Source of the DNA: JABFSS01 sp964497975
GTDB taxonomy: Bacteria > Patescibacteriota > Gracilibacteria > Peribacterales > Peribacteraceae
Length of the DNA stretch: 64,000 bases
NCBI GenBank assembly: GCA_964497975.1
Contig: CAZCFO010000002.1
Span: forward strand, 186,001 to 250,000
Reading direction: 5' to 3'
Shown: piece by piece, positions 40,861 through 48,439 of the stretch
How positions within the stretch are numbered: position 1 is the stretch's first letter
How the letters are laid out: every line of letters starts with the position of its first letter
The notes under the pieces: model-generated
What the model was told of the DNA's origin: nothing
Databases searched by the model: none
What the model saw: the letters and a program-made list of their open reading frames with translations, nothing else
Translations under genes and position numbers: made by a program

Positions 40861-42513
40861 TTACGGCTTGCGCAGGGCCTGCAGCCGCTCCGCGGCGAAT
40901 GCATTCGCGGAATCCAGCTGCAGCGCGCGCTCGTACGCGCGGATCGCGTCCGAGGGGTTTTGGCCTTTCTCCAGAGCGATGCCGAGGTTCAGGTAGATGG
41001 AGACATTGCCCGGGTCGAGCGCCTGGGCCTTCAGCAGATGTTCGACTCCCTCGGTCACGTTGCCGGCATCGGTGAGCAATGCACCCAGGTTGAGCTGCGC
41101 GAGCAGGTGATGGGGCCGAAGCTCAACGGCCTTCGCGAAGGCGCCGATCGCCTCCACGGATTGCTTGCGCTGCATGAAGGTAACGCCCAGATTGAACCAT
41201 GCGTCACCCGTCCCGCCGCCGCTCACGGCGGCCTGGTATTCACGCAGCGCATCGTCGGACTTTCCCTGCGCGTCATAAAACGCTCCCAGGTTGTTGTGCG
41301 CGATGGCGGATTCCGGATTTTTCGCGAGGGCGTCGAGCAGGAGCGTCTCGGTGTTGACCCATGCGCCAGATCGGTGGAACGAGAGAGCGGCCAGCAGGAT
41401 GAGCACGATCGCAACGAGACCGGTGATGACCGTGCGGTACCGGCGCCGGAATTCGTGAAGGATGCGGGCATCGATGAAAAAGAGACCGATCGCCGCCAGG
41501 TACACGTACCGGTCCGACGTCAGGTACACCTCGGGCACCAGATCCTGTCCCTTTTCCACTGTGAAGAAGCTCGGCGCCAGCAGGAGCAGGAACCAGAACC
41601 ACCCGAACAGAAGCGCGGGGAATTTTTTCCGCAGGAGGATGACGGCGATGCTGATCACCGCGATTCCCGCGGCCGAGAGAAGCAGATCCGGATTCAGCAC
41701 GGACACCGGTCCCGCGTAGGGATACAGGATCGACAGGTTGAGCGGCAACATCAGGTGCAAGAGGGACAGGAACGCCGACTCCGCACCCAAGAACATCTTC
41801 TCCACGAGGGAGACCTGCCCTCCCGCCTTCCCGAACATCGCAATGACGCCAAAAACCGCGCTCAGTCCCACGTACGGCAAGACGCCCATGATGTCGCCCC
41901 TCGTGATGCGTCGCGTGCGGTACCAGCCGCAGAGGAGAAGAATGAACGGCAGCGGGAGAATGCTCGCCTTCGAGAGCAGTCCGCACAGGAACGCGATGAT
42001 GCTGACCGCATAATTTTTTGAGCGGCCCGTGTCGCGCCAGTGCAGATACTGCGCGAGAGACAGAAGAAAAAAGAACGACGAGAGAACATCTTTGCGCGCG
42101 CTCGCCCAAGCCACAGCCTCGACATTGATGGGATGAACGAGAAAAAAAAGCGCTGCGGTCATCGCGACAAACCGGCGCCGGGAAAGCTGCAACGCGATCC
42201 ATCCGACAAGCACGGCGCTGCCGGCGTGGAGCAGGAGGTTGGTCAGGTGATAGACGGACGGATGAAGTCCGGCGATCGCGTAATTGATCTGGAAACTCAG
42301 GAATGTGAGCGGTACGTAGAGGTCGGGATCGTAGGTGGTGAAGGCCTGGGCAAGATGCTGGATGGAGAGGCCGTGCGAAATTGGCTGATCAAGAATGAGC
42401 AGCGTGTCGTCCCAGAAAACGAAATCACTGCCAAGAGCGCGCCCGAAAACGAAGAACGCGAGAAGGAAAATAGCGCCGGCGAAGAGCCAACAGTCGCGCC
42501 GGGTGAGAGTCAT
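40861..42513 (-). CDS. TMTC-like membrane glycosyltransferase with TPRs (paralogue 2)
   Basis: The 550-aa protein parallels the one at 1050-2729 throughout: FVFWDDTLLI, LYVPLTFLSFQI, VYHLTNLLLHAG, HPINVEAVAWASARKDVL, then some ten helices and at least four C-terminal TPRs (AIAHNNLGAFYDAQGKSDDAL and repeats). It is a GT-C-fold candidate resembling TMTC O-mannosyltransferases. It starts 46 bases after the end of a Ser-rich lipoprotein gene on the same strand, with no promoter in between, so both are probably cotranscribed. That makes the lipoprotein a natural acceptor substrate, though this is inference. Confidence 0.75.
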   Translation of the reverse strand: MTLTRRDCWLFAGAIFLLAFFVFGRALGSDFVFWDDTLLILDQPISHGLSIQHLAQAFTTYDPDLYVPLTFLSFQINYAIAGLHPSVYHLTNLLLHAGSAVLVGWIALQLSRRRFVAMTAALFFLVHPINVEAVAWASARKDVLSSFFFLLSLAQYLHWRDTGRSKNYAVSIIAFLCGLLSKASILPLPFILLLCGWYRTRRITRGDIMGVLPYVGLSAVFGVIAMFGKAGGQVSLVEKMFLGAESAFLSLLHLMLPLNLSILYPYAGPVSVLNPDLLLSAAGIAVISIAVILLRKKFPALLFGWFWFLLLLAPSFFTVEKGQDLVPEVYLTSDRYVYLAAIGLFFIDARILHEFRRRYRTVITGLVAIVLILLAALSFHRSGAWVNTETLLLDALAKNPESAIAHNNLGAFYDAQGKSDDALREYQAAVSGGGTGDAWFNLGVTFMQRKQSVEAIGAFAKAVELRPHHLLAQLNLGALLTDAGNVTEGVEHLLKAQALDPGNVSIYLNLGIALEKGQNPSDAIRAYERALQLDSANAFAAERLQALRKP

Positions 42514-42559
42514 TCCGGAACCGTTCACGTCGTCACGGTACGGATTTTCCGGGCAAAAC

Positions 42560-44488
42560 TCAATCCAGCGGCCCGCCGAAGCCTCCGGTCTTGTTCACCT
42601 TGAGCATTGCCGCCGTGATGGGACAGTTGCCGTCGATGAGCCCCGGGAACGTCCATGTGTCAGAACCCGTTGTGACGTCGCCGAGATCGAACAGATTGAG
42701 CAAACTGCGGCTGCGCTGGCACTTGCCCGACGGGAGCGGTCCCAGGCTTCCGCGAAGACCGCCGTACCCGGTGATTCCGGGACCCGTGCTGCCCTGCAGC
42801 CCGCCGTTGCCTCCAAAACCACCGCCGGGATTGCCGCCGATGAATCCCCCGCCGGAGTTTCCGTTTCCATTGTTTCCATTCCCCGGAAATCCTCCATTTC
42901 CGTTGCCGGAGCCGCCGGGGAATCCATTGCCTCCCGAGCCGCCGTTCCCCGATGACCCTCCATTGGCATTCGTGAATCCCCTGCTGCTGAAGGAAGAGCG
43001 TGACGAACTCACAACGCTGCGGCTGCTACTGCTGCGGGTGCTTGTGCCTGCCGGAATCGTGACGGTGACGCGCCCCGGAGAACCGATAACCGCGCCGCGG
43101 GTGGGCGATGTGAGCGAGACAGTGAACGACCGCGGGGAGGTGCTGCCGGACAGGGGAAGCGTGATCGTCCTGCTCGTCTCTCCATTGCCAAACGACACGG
43201 TGCCCCGGGAGGACGCGCTGCCCTGGGCTCCGCTTCCCATCCCATAGCTGACGGCAACCTGACCGTTCGTGCTGCCCGATCGCTGCACGGGGATCGTGAC
43301 GCTCGATGCGCCGGGCGAAACGGTGATCGTCTCGGATGTGAAGCGGATGACCCCGCCGCCCTCCGCTTCTCCATTGATGCTGGAACTGGAGAAGAAGCCG
43401 CCCTCATGATCGCTGCACCGCGGAAGGAGCTGGATGTCTGGGCTGGTGGAAGCGGCCACCGGCACGGACGATGCGGAAGCATTCCGGTCCCAAAGGCCCC
43501 GCTCGTCCTCCGATGCGCTTCCGCTCTCCCAGCCCTGCGCGCATCCCCCCGAACGAATGACTCCATCGCGGAAATCCACGCATGCCGGACGCGTCAGGGA
43601 TCCCATACGTCCTCCGCACTCACGGCTGCTGCAACCGGACGTGTTTCCTCCGGATCCCGCTGACCACGCATTCTGTGCGCGTGCTGCAGCGGTCGCTGAT
43701 GACACATAGTCCTCGTACTGGTCATCGGGAACACAGGACGCAGACAGCGGCGGCATGGCGGCTGCGGCGAAATACATTCCGGATTCCGCTGGCTCTGCAG
43801 AAGCGGAGGGGTCGTACATCGACCAAGTCGAAGACGACGACGCGGACGACGGCATGTAGTTGGGATACGAGCGGGAGGAGGAGGATGACGAGTAAAACGA
43901 CGGGGGCAGCGCGTAGGAATCGGAATAGGACGGCGGCGAATAGTCGGAGCCCGACGGCGGGGGGTATGAGGAGAATGCAGAGCTCGAAAAGCGCGACGAC
44001 GACTGGCCGGCACTCCCGCCGGACGCGGATGATCCGTACGAGGGAGGCAGGACGTACGTGGAGGGATCCTCCGGAAACGCGGATGATGCGGAGGAAAACA
44101 CGGGGGACTCGGCGGACGGCTCGCCCGGGAATTCAAACGAATCCTGCGAATCCATCGAGGACGACGACGCTCCCCGGCCCGTAATCCGCTGGAAGACCGA
44201 GCCCGATCCCGGAAACCAGCCGGGCATCGAAGACGACGATCCCGGACGCACCTGATGCTCCATCACCAGCTCCATGAACGCCTCCTGGTCGAAATCCGTC
44301 TCGAAATCCTTCTCCTGCGGATAGCACAGTCCTGTTTTTTTGTCGGCCGTGCAGGGCTGCAGATGGTCTGCCGACGAGCCGTCGTCCCCGTTCACCGACG
44401 CCGACGAACTGCCGCCGCATGCGGTAAGCAGCAGCACGGGAAAAACAGCCAGTGCGAGGATGCCGATGGGAGTCGGGCGCAGTCGCAT
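42560..44488 (-). CDS. Ser/Gly-rich lipoprotein with a Calx-beta domain
   Basis: The 642-aa protein has a lipobox signal (VLLLTACGG) and a mature part dominated by Ser, Pro, Tyr and Gly. A Cys-containing middle section (residues about 230-370) is followed by a Calx-beta-type sandwich (IRFTSETITVSPGASSVTIPVQR ... RGTVSFGNGETSRTITLPL) and a Gly/Asn repeat stretch (GGSGGNGFPGGSGNGNGGFPGN). The last 60 residues are a distinct ordered tail with Cys. It should be an elongated surface lipoprotein. The TMTC-like gene downstream and the Ser-rich composition suggest O-glycosylation. A good promoter lies upstream at 44500-44528. Confidence 0.78.
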   Translation of the reverse strand: MRLRPTPIGILALAVFPVLLLTACGGSSSASVNGDDGSSADHLQPCTADKKTGLCYPQEKDFETDFDQEAFMELVMEHQVRPGSSSSMPGWFPGSGSVFQRITGRGASSSSMDSQDSFEFPGEPSAESPVFSSASSAFPEDPSTYVLPPSYGSSASGGSAGQSSSRFSSSAFSSYPPPSGSDYSPPSYSDSYALPPSFYSSSSSSRSYPNYMPSSASSSSTWSMYDPSASAEPAESGMYFAAAAMPPLSASCVPDDQYEDYVSSATAAARAQNAWSAGSGGNTSGCSSRECGGRMGSLTRPACVDFRDGVIRSGGCAQGWESGSASEDERGLWDRNASASSVPVAASTSPDIQLLPRCSDHEGGFFSSSSINGEAEGGGVIRFTSETITVSPGASSVTIPVQRSGSTNGQVAVSYGMGSGAQGSASSRGTVSFGNGETSRTITLPLSGSTSPRSFTVSLTSPTRGAVIGSPGRVTVTIPAGTSTRSSSSRSVVSSSRSSFSSRGFTNANGGSSGNGGSGGNGFPGGSGNGNGGFPGNGNNGNGNSGGGFIGGNPGGGFGGNGGLQGSTGPGITGYGGLRGSLGPLPSGKCQRSRSLLNLFDLGDVTTGSDTWTFPGLIDGNCPITAAMLKVNKTGGFGGPLD

Positions 44489-44499
44489 GGAGAAGTGAC

Positions 44500-44528
44500 A
44501 AAATATACTAATAATACTTAAATGTCAA
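44500..44528 (-). promoter_or_regulatory. Promoter TTGACA-N17-TATTTT
   Basis: Perfect -35 on the minus strand (44523-44528) and AT-rich -10 (44500-44505), 11 bases before the ATG at 44488. It is back-to-back with the groES promoter. Confidence 0.6.
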
Positions 44529-44539
44529 TATTCGGCTGC

Positions 44540-44567
44540 TTGACGATTGATGTTATCACTCTACAAT
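44540..44567 (+). promoter_or_regulatory. groESL promoter TTGACG-N16-TACAAT
   Basis: The -35 is at 44540-44545 and the -10 at 44562-44567. The predicted start near 44574 leaves a leader of almost 90 bases. The -10 sits in the centre of the CIRCE-like repeat. Confidence 0.7.
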
Positions 44568-44579
44568 TACGACTGCTAA
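44553..44579 (+). promoter_or_regulatory. CIRCE-like HrcA operator
   Basis: TTATCACTC (44553-44561), nine bases, then GACTGCTAA (44571-44579) match the CIRCE consensus TTAGCACTC-N9-GAGTGCTAA with one mismatch in each arm. Position over the -10 and start of groES is exactly where HrcA binds in other bacteria. hrcA itself is not in this window. Confidence 0.8.
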
Positions 44580-44661
44580 CGACTCATGATGATTCTCTAC
44601 GATCGGTCATCTGAGCCCAAATTGACGCACCTTTGCCCACTCTTTCTTTCCTCTTTCTCTT

Positions 44662-45015
44662 ATGTCCAGCTCCACCCATTCCGTTCCCAAGCTCGCGGTC
44701 GAAATCGAGCCGCTCGGTGACCGCGTCGTTGTCATGCCGGTCGAAAAGGAGACGACGACCAAATCCGGCATCGTCATCCCCGATACCGCCTCGGGCGAGA
44801 AGCCCCAGGAGGGCATTGTGCTGGCACTCGGCAACGGCAAAGTGAAGTACGACGGCAAGGAACTCACGAACCCCCGCGACTTCCTGAAGGTCGGCGACCG
44901 GGTCCTCTACGGCAAGTACGCCGGCGACGAGGTGAAGCTCAAGACGACCGAGGGCAAGGACGTGGAAGTGAAAGTCCTGCGCCTCGATTCCGTTCTGGGC
45001 AAGATCAAGGCGTAA
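44662..45015 (+). CDS. groES: Co-chaperonin GroES
   Basis: GroES caps the GroEL cavity. The 117-aa protein has the family core VEIEPLGDRVVVMPVEKETTTKSGIVIPDTA with the mobile loop (KEKPQEG-type) and the roof and C-terminal strands DEVKLKTTEGKDVEVKVLRLDSVLGKI. It is longer than the usual 95-100 residues by an N-terminal extension of about 12. There is no Shine-Dalgarno; a pyrimidine tract TCTTTCTTTCCTCTTTCTCT precedes the ATG. It heads a groES-groEL operon under a CIRCE-like operator. Confidence 0.97.
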   Translation: MSSSTHSVPKLAVEIEPLGDRVVVMPVEKETTTKSGIVIPDTASGEKPQEGIVLALGNGKVKYDGKELTNPRDFLKVGDRVLYGKYAGDEVKLKTTEGKDVEVKVLRLDSVLGKIKA

Positions 45016-45076
45016 TAAACCGCGGGTCGAAGACCCGCGCTAATTTCTTTTTTCTTTTTCTCTTCTCTCCGCACAT

Positions 45077-46720
45077 ATGGCCAAGCAACTCCTCTTCTCC
45101 AACGAAGCCCGCGAAAAGCTCCTCAAGGGCGTCTACAAGCTCGCGAGCGCCGTCTCCACGACCATGGGCCCGATGGGCCGAAACGTCTGCATCGATAAAA
45201 AGTACGGCGGGCCGACCGTCACCAAGGACGGCGTGACCGTCGCGAAGGAAATCGAGCTCCCCGACGCGTTCGAGAACATGGGCGCGCAGATGGTGAAGGA
45301 GGCCGCCACCAAGACGAACGACGCGGCCGGCGACGGAACGACGACCGCCACGGTCCTTGCGCACGCCATCATGCAGGAGGGTCTCAAGCACCTCGGCAGC
45401 GGCAAGAACGCCATCTCCATCAAGAACGGCATCATGAAGGCCGTCACGAAGGTTTCCGAGTACCTGGAGACGATCAAGAAGAACGTCAGCAAGAAGGAGG
45501 AGTTCGCCGCCGTCGCGACGATCTCCGCGCAGGATGACGAGATCGGCTCCGTGATCGCCGAAGTCATCGACGAAGTCGGCAAGGACGGCGTGGTGACGGT
45601 GGAAGCCGGCCAGACGCTCGGCCTTGAGAAGGAATTCGTCGAAGGCATGCAATTCGACCAGGGCTACATCTCCCCGTACTTCGTCACCGATCCCGCGACG
45701 ATGAAGTCGGTCTTCGAGAAGCCCTACATCCTCATCACCGACAAGAAGATCGGTTCCATCCAGGAGATCCTCCCGCTGCTCGAAGCCGTCGCGCAGCGCG
45801 GACGCAAGGAACTCGTCATCATCTGCGAGAACGTCGAAGGTGAGGCGCTCGCCACGCTCGTCGTGAACAAGCTCCGCGGCACGTTCCACACGCTCGCCAT
45901 CAAAGCTCCGGCCTTCGGCGACCGCCGCAAGGAGATGCTCCGCGATATCGCCGCCCTCACGGGAGGACGCGTGATCAGCGAGGAAGTGGGTCTCAAGCTC
46001 GAGAACGCCACGATTGAAGACCTCGGCACCGCGCGCCGCGTCGTCGCGACCAAGGACAACTGTCTCGTCGTCGACGGCGGAGGCCGCAAGAGCGAGATCG
46101 ACGCCCGCGTGAACGAGATCAAGGCCACGCTCGAGACCACCAAGTCCGACTTCGACCGCGAGAAGCTCCAGGAGCGCCTGGCCAAGCTCTCCGGCGGCGT
46201 CGCCGTCATCAAGGTCGGCGCGGCCACCGAAGTCGAACAGAAGGAGAAGCAGCATCGCGTGGAGGACGCGCTCTCCGCGACCCGCGCGGCGGCCGAAGAG
46301 GGCATCGTCCCCGGCGGCGGCACGGCGTACATCCGCGCCATCGACGCGCTCTCCAAGATCAAAGTCGAGAACGATGACGAGCAGATCGGCGTGGACATCA
46401 TCAAGGGCGCGCTCTCGGCCCCCACCATGCACATCGCCAACAACGCCGGCGTCGAAGGCAAAGTGGTCGTCGAGAAAGTCCGCAACGAGAAGGGAAACAT
46501 CGGCTACAACGCCATGACCCACAAATACGAGGACCTCGTGAAGGCGATGGTCATCGACCCGAAGAAGGTGACCCGCTCCGCGCTCGAAAATGCCGCCTCC
46601 GTGGCCGCCATGTTCCTCACCCTCGAAGTCGCCATCACCGACATCCCCGAAAAGGAGAAGGAGATGGCCATGCCGGGTGGAGGCATGGGGGGAATGGGAG
46701 GAATGGGTGGAGATTTCTAA
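45077..46720 (+). CDS. groEL: Chaperonin GroEL
   Basis: GroEL folds proteins in an ATP-driven double ring. The 547-aa protein has AVSTTMGPMGRNVCIDKKYGGPTVTKDGVTVAKEI, NDAAGDGTTTATVLAHAI (ATP site), the apical domain and EEGIVPGGGTAYIRA, and ends with the Gly-Gly-Met repeat. All catalytic acidic residues (such as GDGTTT Asp and DVV-type equatorial Asp) appear to be in place. It lies 61 bases after groES, with another pyrimidine-rich, Shine-Dalgarno-free leader. A strong terminator follows. Confidence 0.98.
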   Translation: MAKQLLFSNEAREKLLKGVYKLASAVSTTMGPMGRNVCIDKKYGGPTVTKDGVTVAKEIELPDAFENMGAQMVKEAATKTNDAAGDGTTTATVLAHAIMQEGLKHLGSGKNAISIKNGIMKAVTKVSEYLETIKKNVSKKEEFAAVATISAQDDEIGSVIAEVIDEVGKDGVVTVEAGQTLGLEKEFVEGMQFDQGYISPYFVTDPATMKSVFEKPYILITDKKIGSIQEILPLLEAVAQRGRKELVIICENVEGEALATLVVNKLRGTFHTLAIKAPAFGDRRKEMLRDIAALTGGRVISEEVGLKLENATIEDLGTARRVVATKDNCLVVDGGGRKSEIDARVNEIKATLETTKSDFDREKLQERLAKLSGGVAVIKVGAATEVEQKEKQHRVEDALSATRAAAEEGIVPGGGTAYIRAIDALSKIKVENDDEQIGVDIIKGALSAPTMHIANNAGVEGKVVVEKVRNEKGNIGYNAMTHKYEDLVKAMVIDPKKVTRSALENAASVAAMFLTLEVAITDIPEKEKEMAMPGGGMGGMGGMGGDF

Positions 46721-46743
46721 TCGGAAAAAATTGCCGCACCCCC

Positions 46744-46772
46744 GCCGCACCCGCGGAGGGGTGCGGCTTTAA
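46744..46772 (+). terminator. groESL intrinsic terminator
   Basis: A perfect nine-base-pair stem GCCGCACCC/GGGTGCGGC (46744-46752 and 46759-46767) with a six-base loop is followed by TTTAAAA. Confidence 0.75.
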
Positions 46773-46803
46773 AATGCGTCAAACGTTGTAAGAGGAACTC
46801 TAG

Positions 46804-46825
46804 CCGCAGCCCTCCGTGGCTGCGG
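46804..46825. repeat. CCGCAGCC hairpin beside the RAYT gene
   Basis: CCGCAGCC (46804-46811) and GGCTGCGG (46818-46825) form an eight-base-pair stem with a six-base loop, just beyond the 3' end of the RAYT gene. It could be its terminator or a REP-like remnant. Confidence 0.55.
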
Positions 46826-46843
46826 TGCTGCGGCGGAACGCGA

Positions 46844-47284
46844 TTATTGCCACCATTCAAATTCATCAATGATCCATTTCCCGGACGCGGACGACCATGG
46901 ATATCCGGTCGCGGTTTTGGATAGCCCCTGTTTTACCGGATTATCATGCACGTATTTCAATGCCGCCTGCCCATCAAAAATCAATCGGATGTGATAACGC
47001 CTCTGCCACAGCCTGGGCACTCCCAGATCGAATGTCAGTCCCGATTTGTATGCATTCATCACCCGTGCGATCGTCTCCGGCGCTTCCACGCGTATCAGAA
47101 AATGACAATGATCCGGCATGATCACAAATCCATGCAGCAAGAATTCCCGGATACGCTTCACCCGATACAGGCATTCGATGGCTTCACGGGCGTACGCGGG
47201 GTTGGAAAACATGGGCTGCCGGTGCAGCGTCACTGTGGTGATCAGCATTGCCTCGCTATTCTGGATGGGATGACGTTGGGTCAT
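46844..47284 (-). CDS. REP-associated tyrosine transposase (RAYT, Y1/HUH type)
   Basis: The 146-aa protein has the RAYT core: LITTVTLHRQPMFSN near the N-terminus, HGFVIMPDHCHFLIRV with the HUH metal-binding pair, and MNAYKSGLT with the catalytic Tyr, ending in VHDNPVKQGL and YPWSSA. RAYTs are single-copy, single-strand transposases that move or maintain REP palindromes. The start at 47284 matches the family, and TATGTT lies six bases upstream. Matching hairpins occur at 47384 and 13172. Confidence 0.92.
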   Translation of the reverse strand: MTQRHPIQNSEAMLITTVTLHRQPMFSNPAYAREAIECLYRVKRIREFLLHGFVIMPDHCHFLIRVEAPETIARVMNAYKSGLTFDLGVPRLWQRRYHIRLIFDGQAALKYVHDNPVKQGLSKTATGYPWSSASGKWIIDEFEWWQ

Positions 47285-47383
47285 GACATCAACATAGACA
47301 CTATTTGACTCATCGACAGGACAGCGCGGCAGATCAGAAATTTCCGATGATGATATTTTGTGTAAATCACAACGGATTTGGGC

Positions 47384-47408
47384 GTTCCATGATGATGTGG
47401 AACGTCTG
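47384..47408 (+). repeat. GTTCCA-N8-TGGAAC hairpin followed by GTCTG
   Basis: Same stem, loop length and GTCTG tail as 13172-13196. It lies 100 bases upstream of the RAYT gene, so it is a candidate substrate for it. Confidence 0.6.
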
Positions 47409-47442
47409 CAAATCAATCCCGAGAAACCCAATCACATTAATC

Positions 47443-47476
47443 GTTCCCCAGCCGCACAGAGTGCGCGGCTGGGGAC
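47443..47476. repeat. Strong GC-rich hairpin CCCCAGCCGC/GCGGCTGGGG
   Basis: GTTCCCCAGCCGC (47443-47455) pairs with GCGGCTGGGGAC (47465-47476) with one bulged T. No U-run follows on either strand. It may serve as a transcript barrier between RAYT and its upstream neighbour, or be another REP-like unit. Confidence 0.6.
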
Positions 47477-47491
47477 GTCGCCATTCCTTGG

Positions 47492-47737
47492 CTAGAGATC
47501 CCATTCGCCTTCCTGCGTTAGTGCCGGTTGCCATCTAGGAGCCTGCTGCGAAGCGGCTCCTAATGGCTGAGGAGCCAAAACGATCGGCTCCGTCGGGGGC
47601 GGAGGACCTTGGTAGGTCCTTCCCTGAAAATTCGGGGACTGATTGTACAGTCCCATTCTGATCAGACGTTTTTTCAGCGCCGGATAAAGGGGCCTCTTCT
47701 TCTTTCCGCGACGCTTCTGACGATTGCTGTACGACAT
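47492..47737 (-). CDS. Unknown 81-aa basic protein with a true Shine-Dalgarno
   Basis: The first 30 residues are highly basic (MSYSNRQKRRGKKKRPLYP) and the rest is Pro/Gln-rich and disordered-looking. It may bind nucleic acid or ribosomes. It is the only gene in this window with an unambiguous Shine-Dalgarno, GGAGGT nine bases before the ATG. Its leader carries a seven-base-pair hairpin TCCGCTC/GAGCGGA (47773-47791). The different initiation signal and the RAYT next door suggest transfer. Confidence 0.6.
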   Translation of the reverse strand: MSYSNRQKRRGKKKRPLYPALKKRLIRMGLYNQSPNFQGRTYQGPPPPTEPIVLAPQPLGAASQQAPRWQPALTQEGEWDL

Positions 47738-47862
47738 CGTACAAAGACCTCCAGTAAAGGAATGGAAACATTTCCGCTCGATATGAGCGGATTTCTCGTT
47801 ATGCGTACGTTGTCAAAGAACGAAGTGCGGCATCGTACAGATCCACATTCCCCTCGTCATCG

Positions 47863-48396
47863 TCAAAATGCCGACACGTTTTCGTTCCCCCAGGACCACG
47901 TCTTGGAGTGGGCGGGCTCCTGCGGAGGCTTCGTGTGAGAAGGCTCCCCGTTAACCGGCTTTTTGACCAGATGCTGCAACGATTCGTAGTTACCGGCCTG
48001 CAGGTCCTTGAGCGGAATCCGTGCGTTGCCGCGCTGGGGGGCGCCGTCATTCATCAGTTTTACGTTTCCGTCCCCCACCAGCTCCGACGGCGACGCCAGG
48101 ACTTCGAACGTGTGCAGCTGGCCGTGGATCATGAGCCGGATGCGGCTGCCGATGGCGAGCACATGCCGCTCGATCGATGAGCGGAACGATTCGATCTTGC
48201 CGGCGAATTCGGTGAGCTCCACGCCCATCACATCATTGCTGTTTTTCAGTGAACGGAGGAGCACGCCGCCTTTATCGAGCTCCAGAAGCACGCATGACCC
48301 GAACCCGGGATACACGAGTGTGTCTCCCGGCTGGAGGAGCGGCCGTTGTCCGGGCTCCTGCGACTCGTCGTTGCTGAGATGTTCCTGCTGAATCAT
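47863..48396 (-). CDS. Unknown 177-aa protein with a CarD-like beta motif
   Basis: Residues about 20-45 read LLQPGDTLVYPGFGSCVLLEL, like the start of CarD/CdnL or TRCF-type Tudor-like domains (F-x-x-GDxVVYPxHG). The middle is a beta-rich domain with GSRIRLMIHGQLHTFEVL and the C-terminus is polar and low-complexity. A regulator that contacts RNA polymerase is possible, but the similarity is limited to this motif. The ATG at 48396 is supported by TTGACG-N16-TATATT ending eight bases upstream. Confidence 0.55.
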   Translation of the reverse strand: MIQQEHLSNDESQEPGQRPLLQPGDTLVYPGFGSCVLLELDKGGVLLRSLKNSNDVMGVELTEFAGKIESFRSSIERHVLAIGSRIRLMIHGQLHTFEVLASPSELVGDGNVKLMNDGAPQRGNARIPLKDLQAGNYESLQHLVKKPVNGEPSHTKPPQEPAHSKTWSWGNENVSAF

Positions 48397-48404
48397 GAAA
48401 TACA

Positions 48405-48432
48405 AATATATACTAACAATACATTACGTCAA
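48405..48432 (-). promoter_or_regulatory. Promoter TTGACG-N16-TATATT
   Basis: The minus-strand -10 (48405-48410) ends eight bases before the ATG at 48396. Confidence 0.7.
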
Positions 48433-48439
48433 ACGTTAC

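Noticed and set aside
38919..40904. 661-codon minus-strand frame
   Set aside because: Antisense to the 657-aa plus-strand protein; rich in Arg, His and Val with no signal or domain pattern. The forward frame has a more natural composition.
45005..46750. 581-codon open frame antisense to groEL
   Set aside because: A shadow of GroEL, whose identity is certain.
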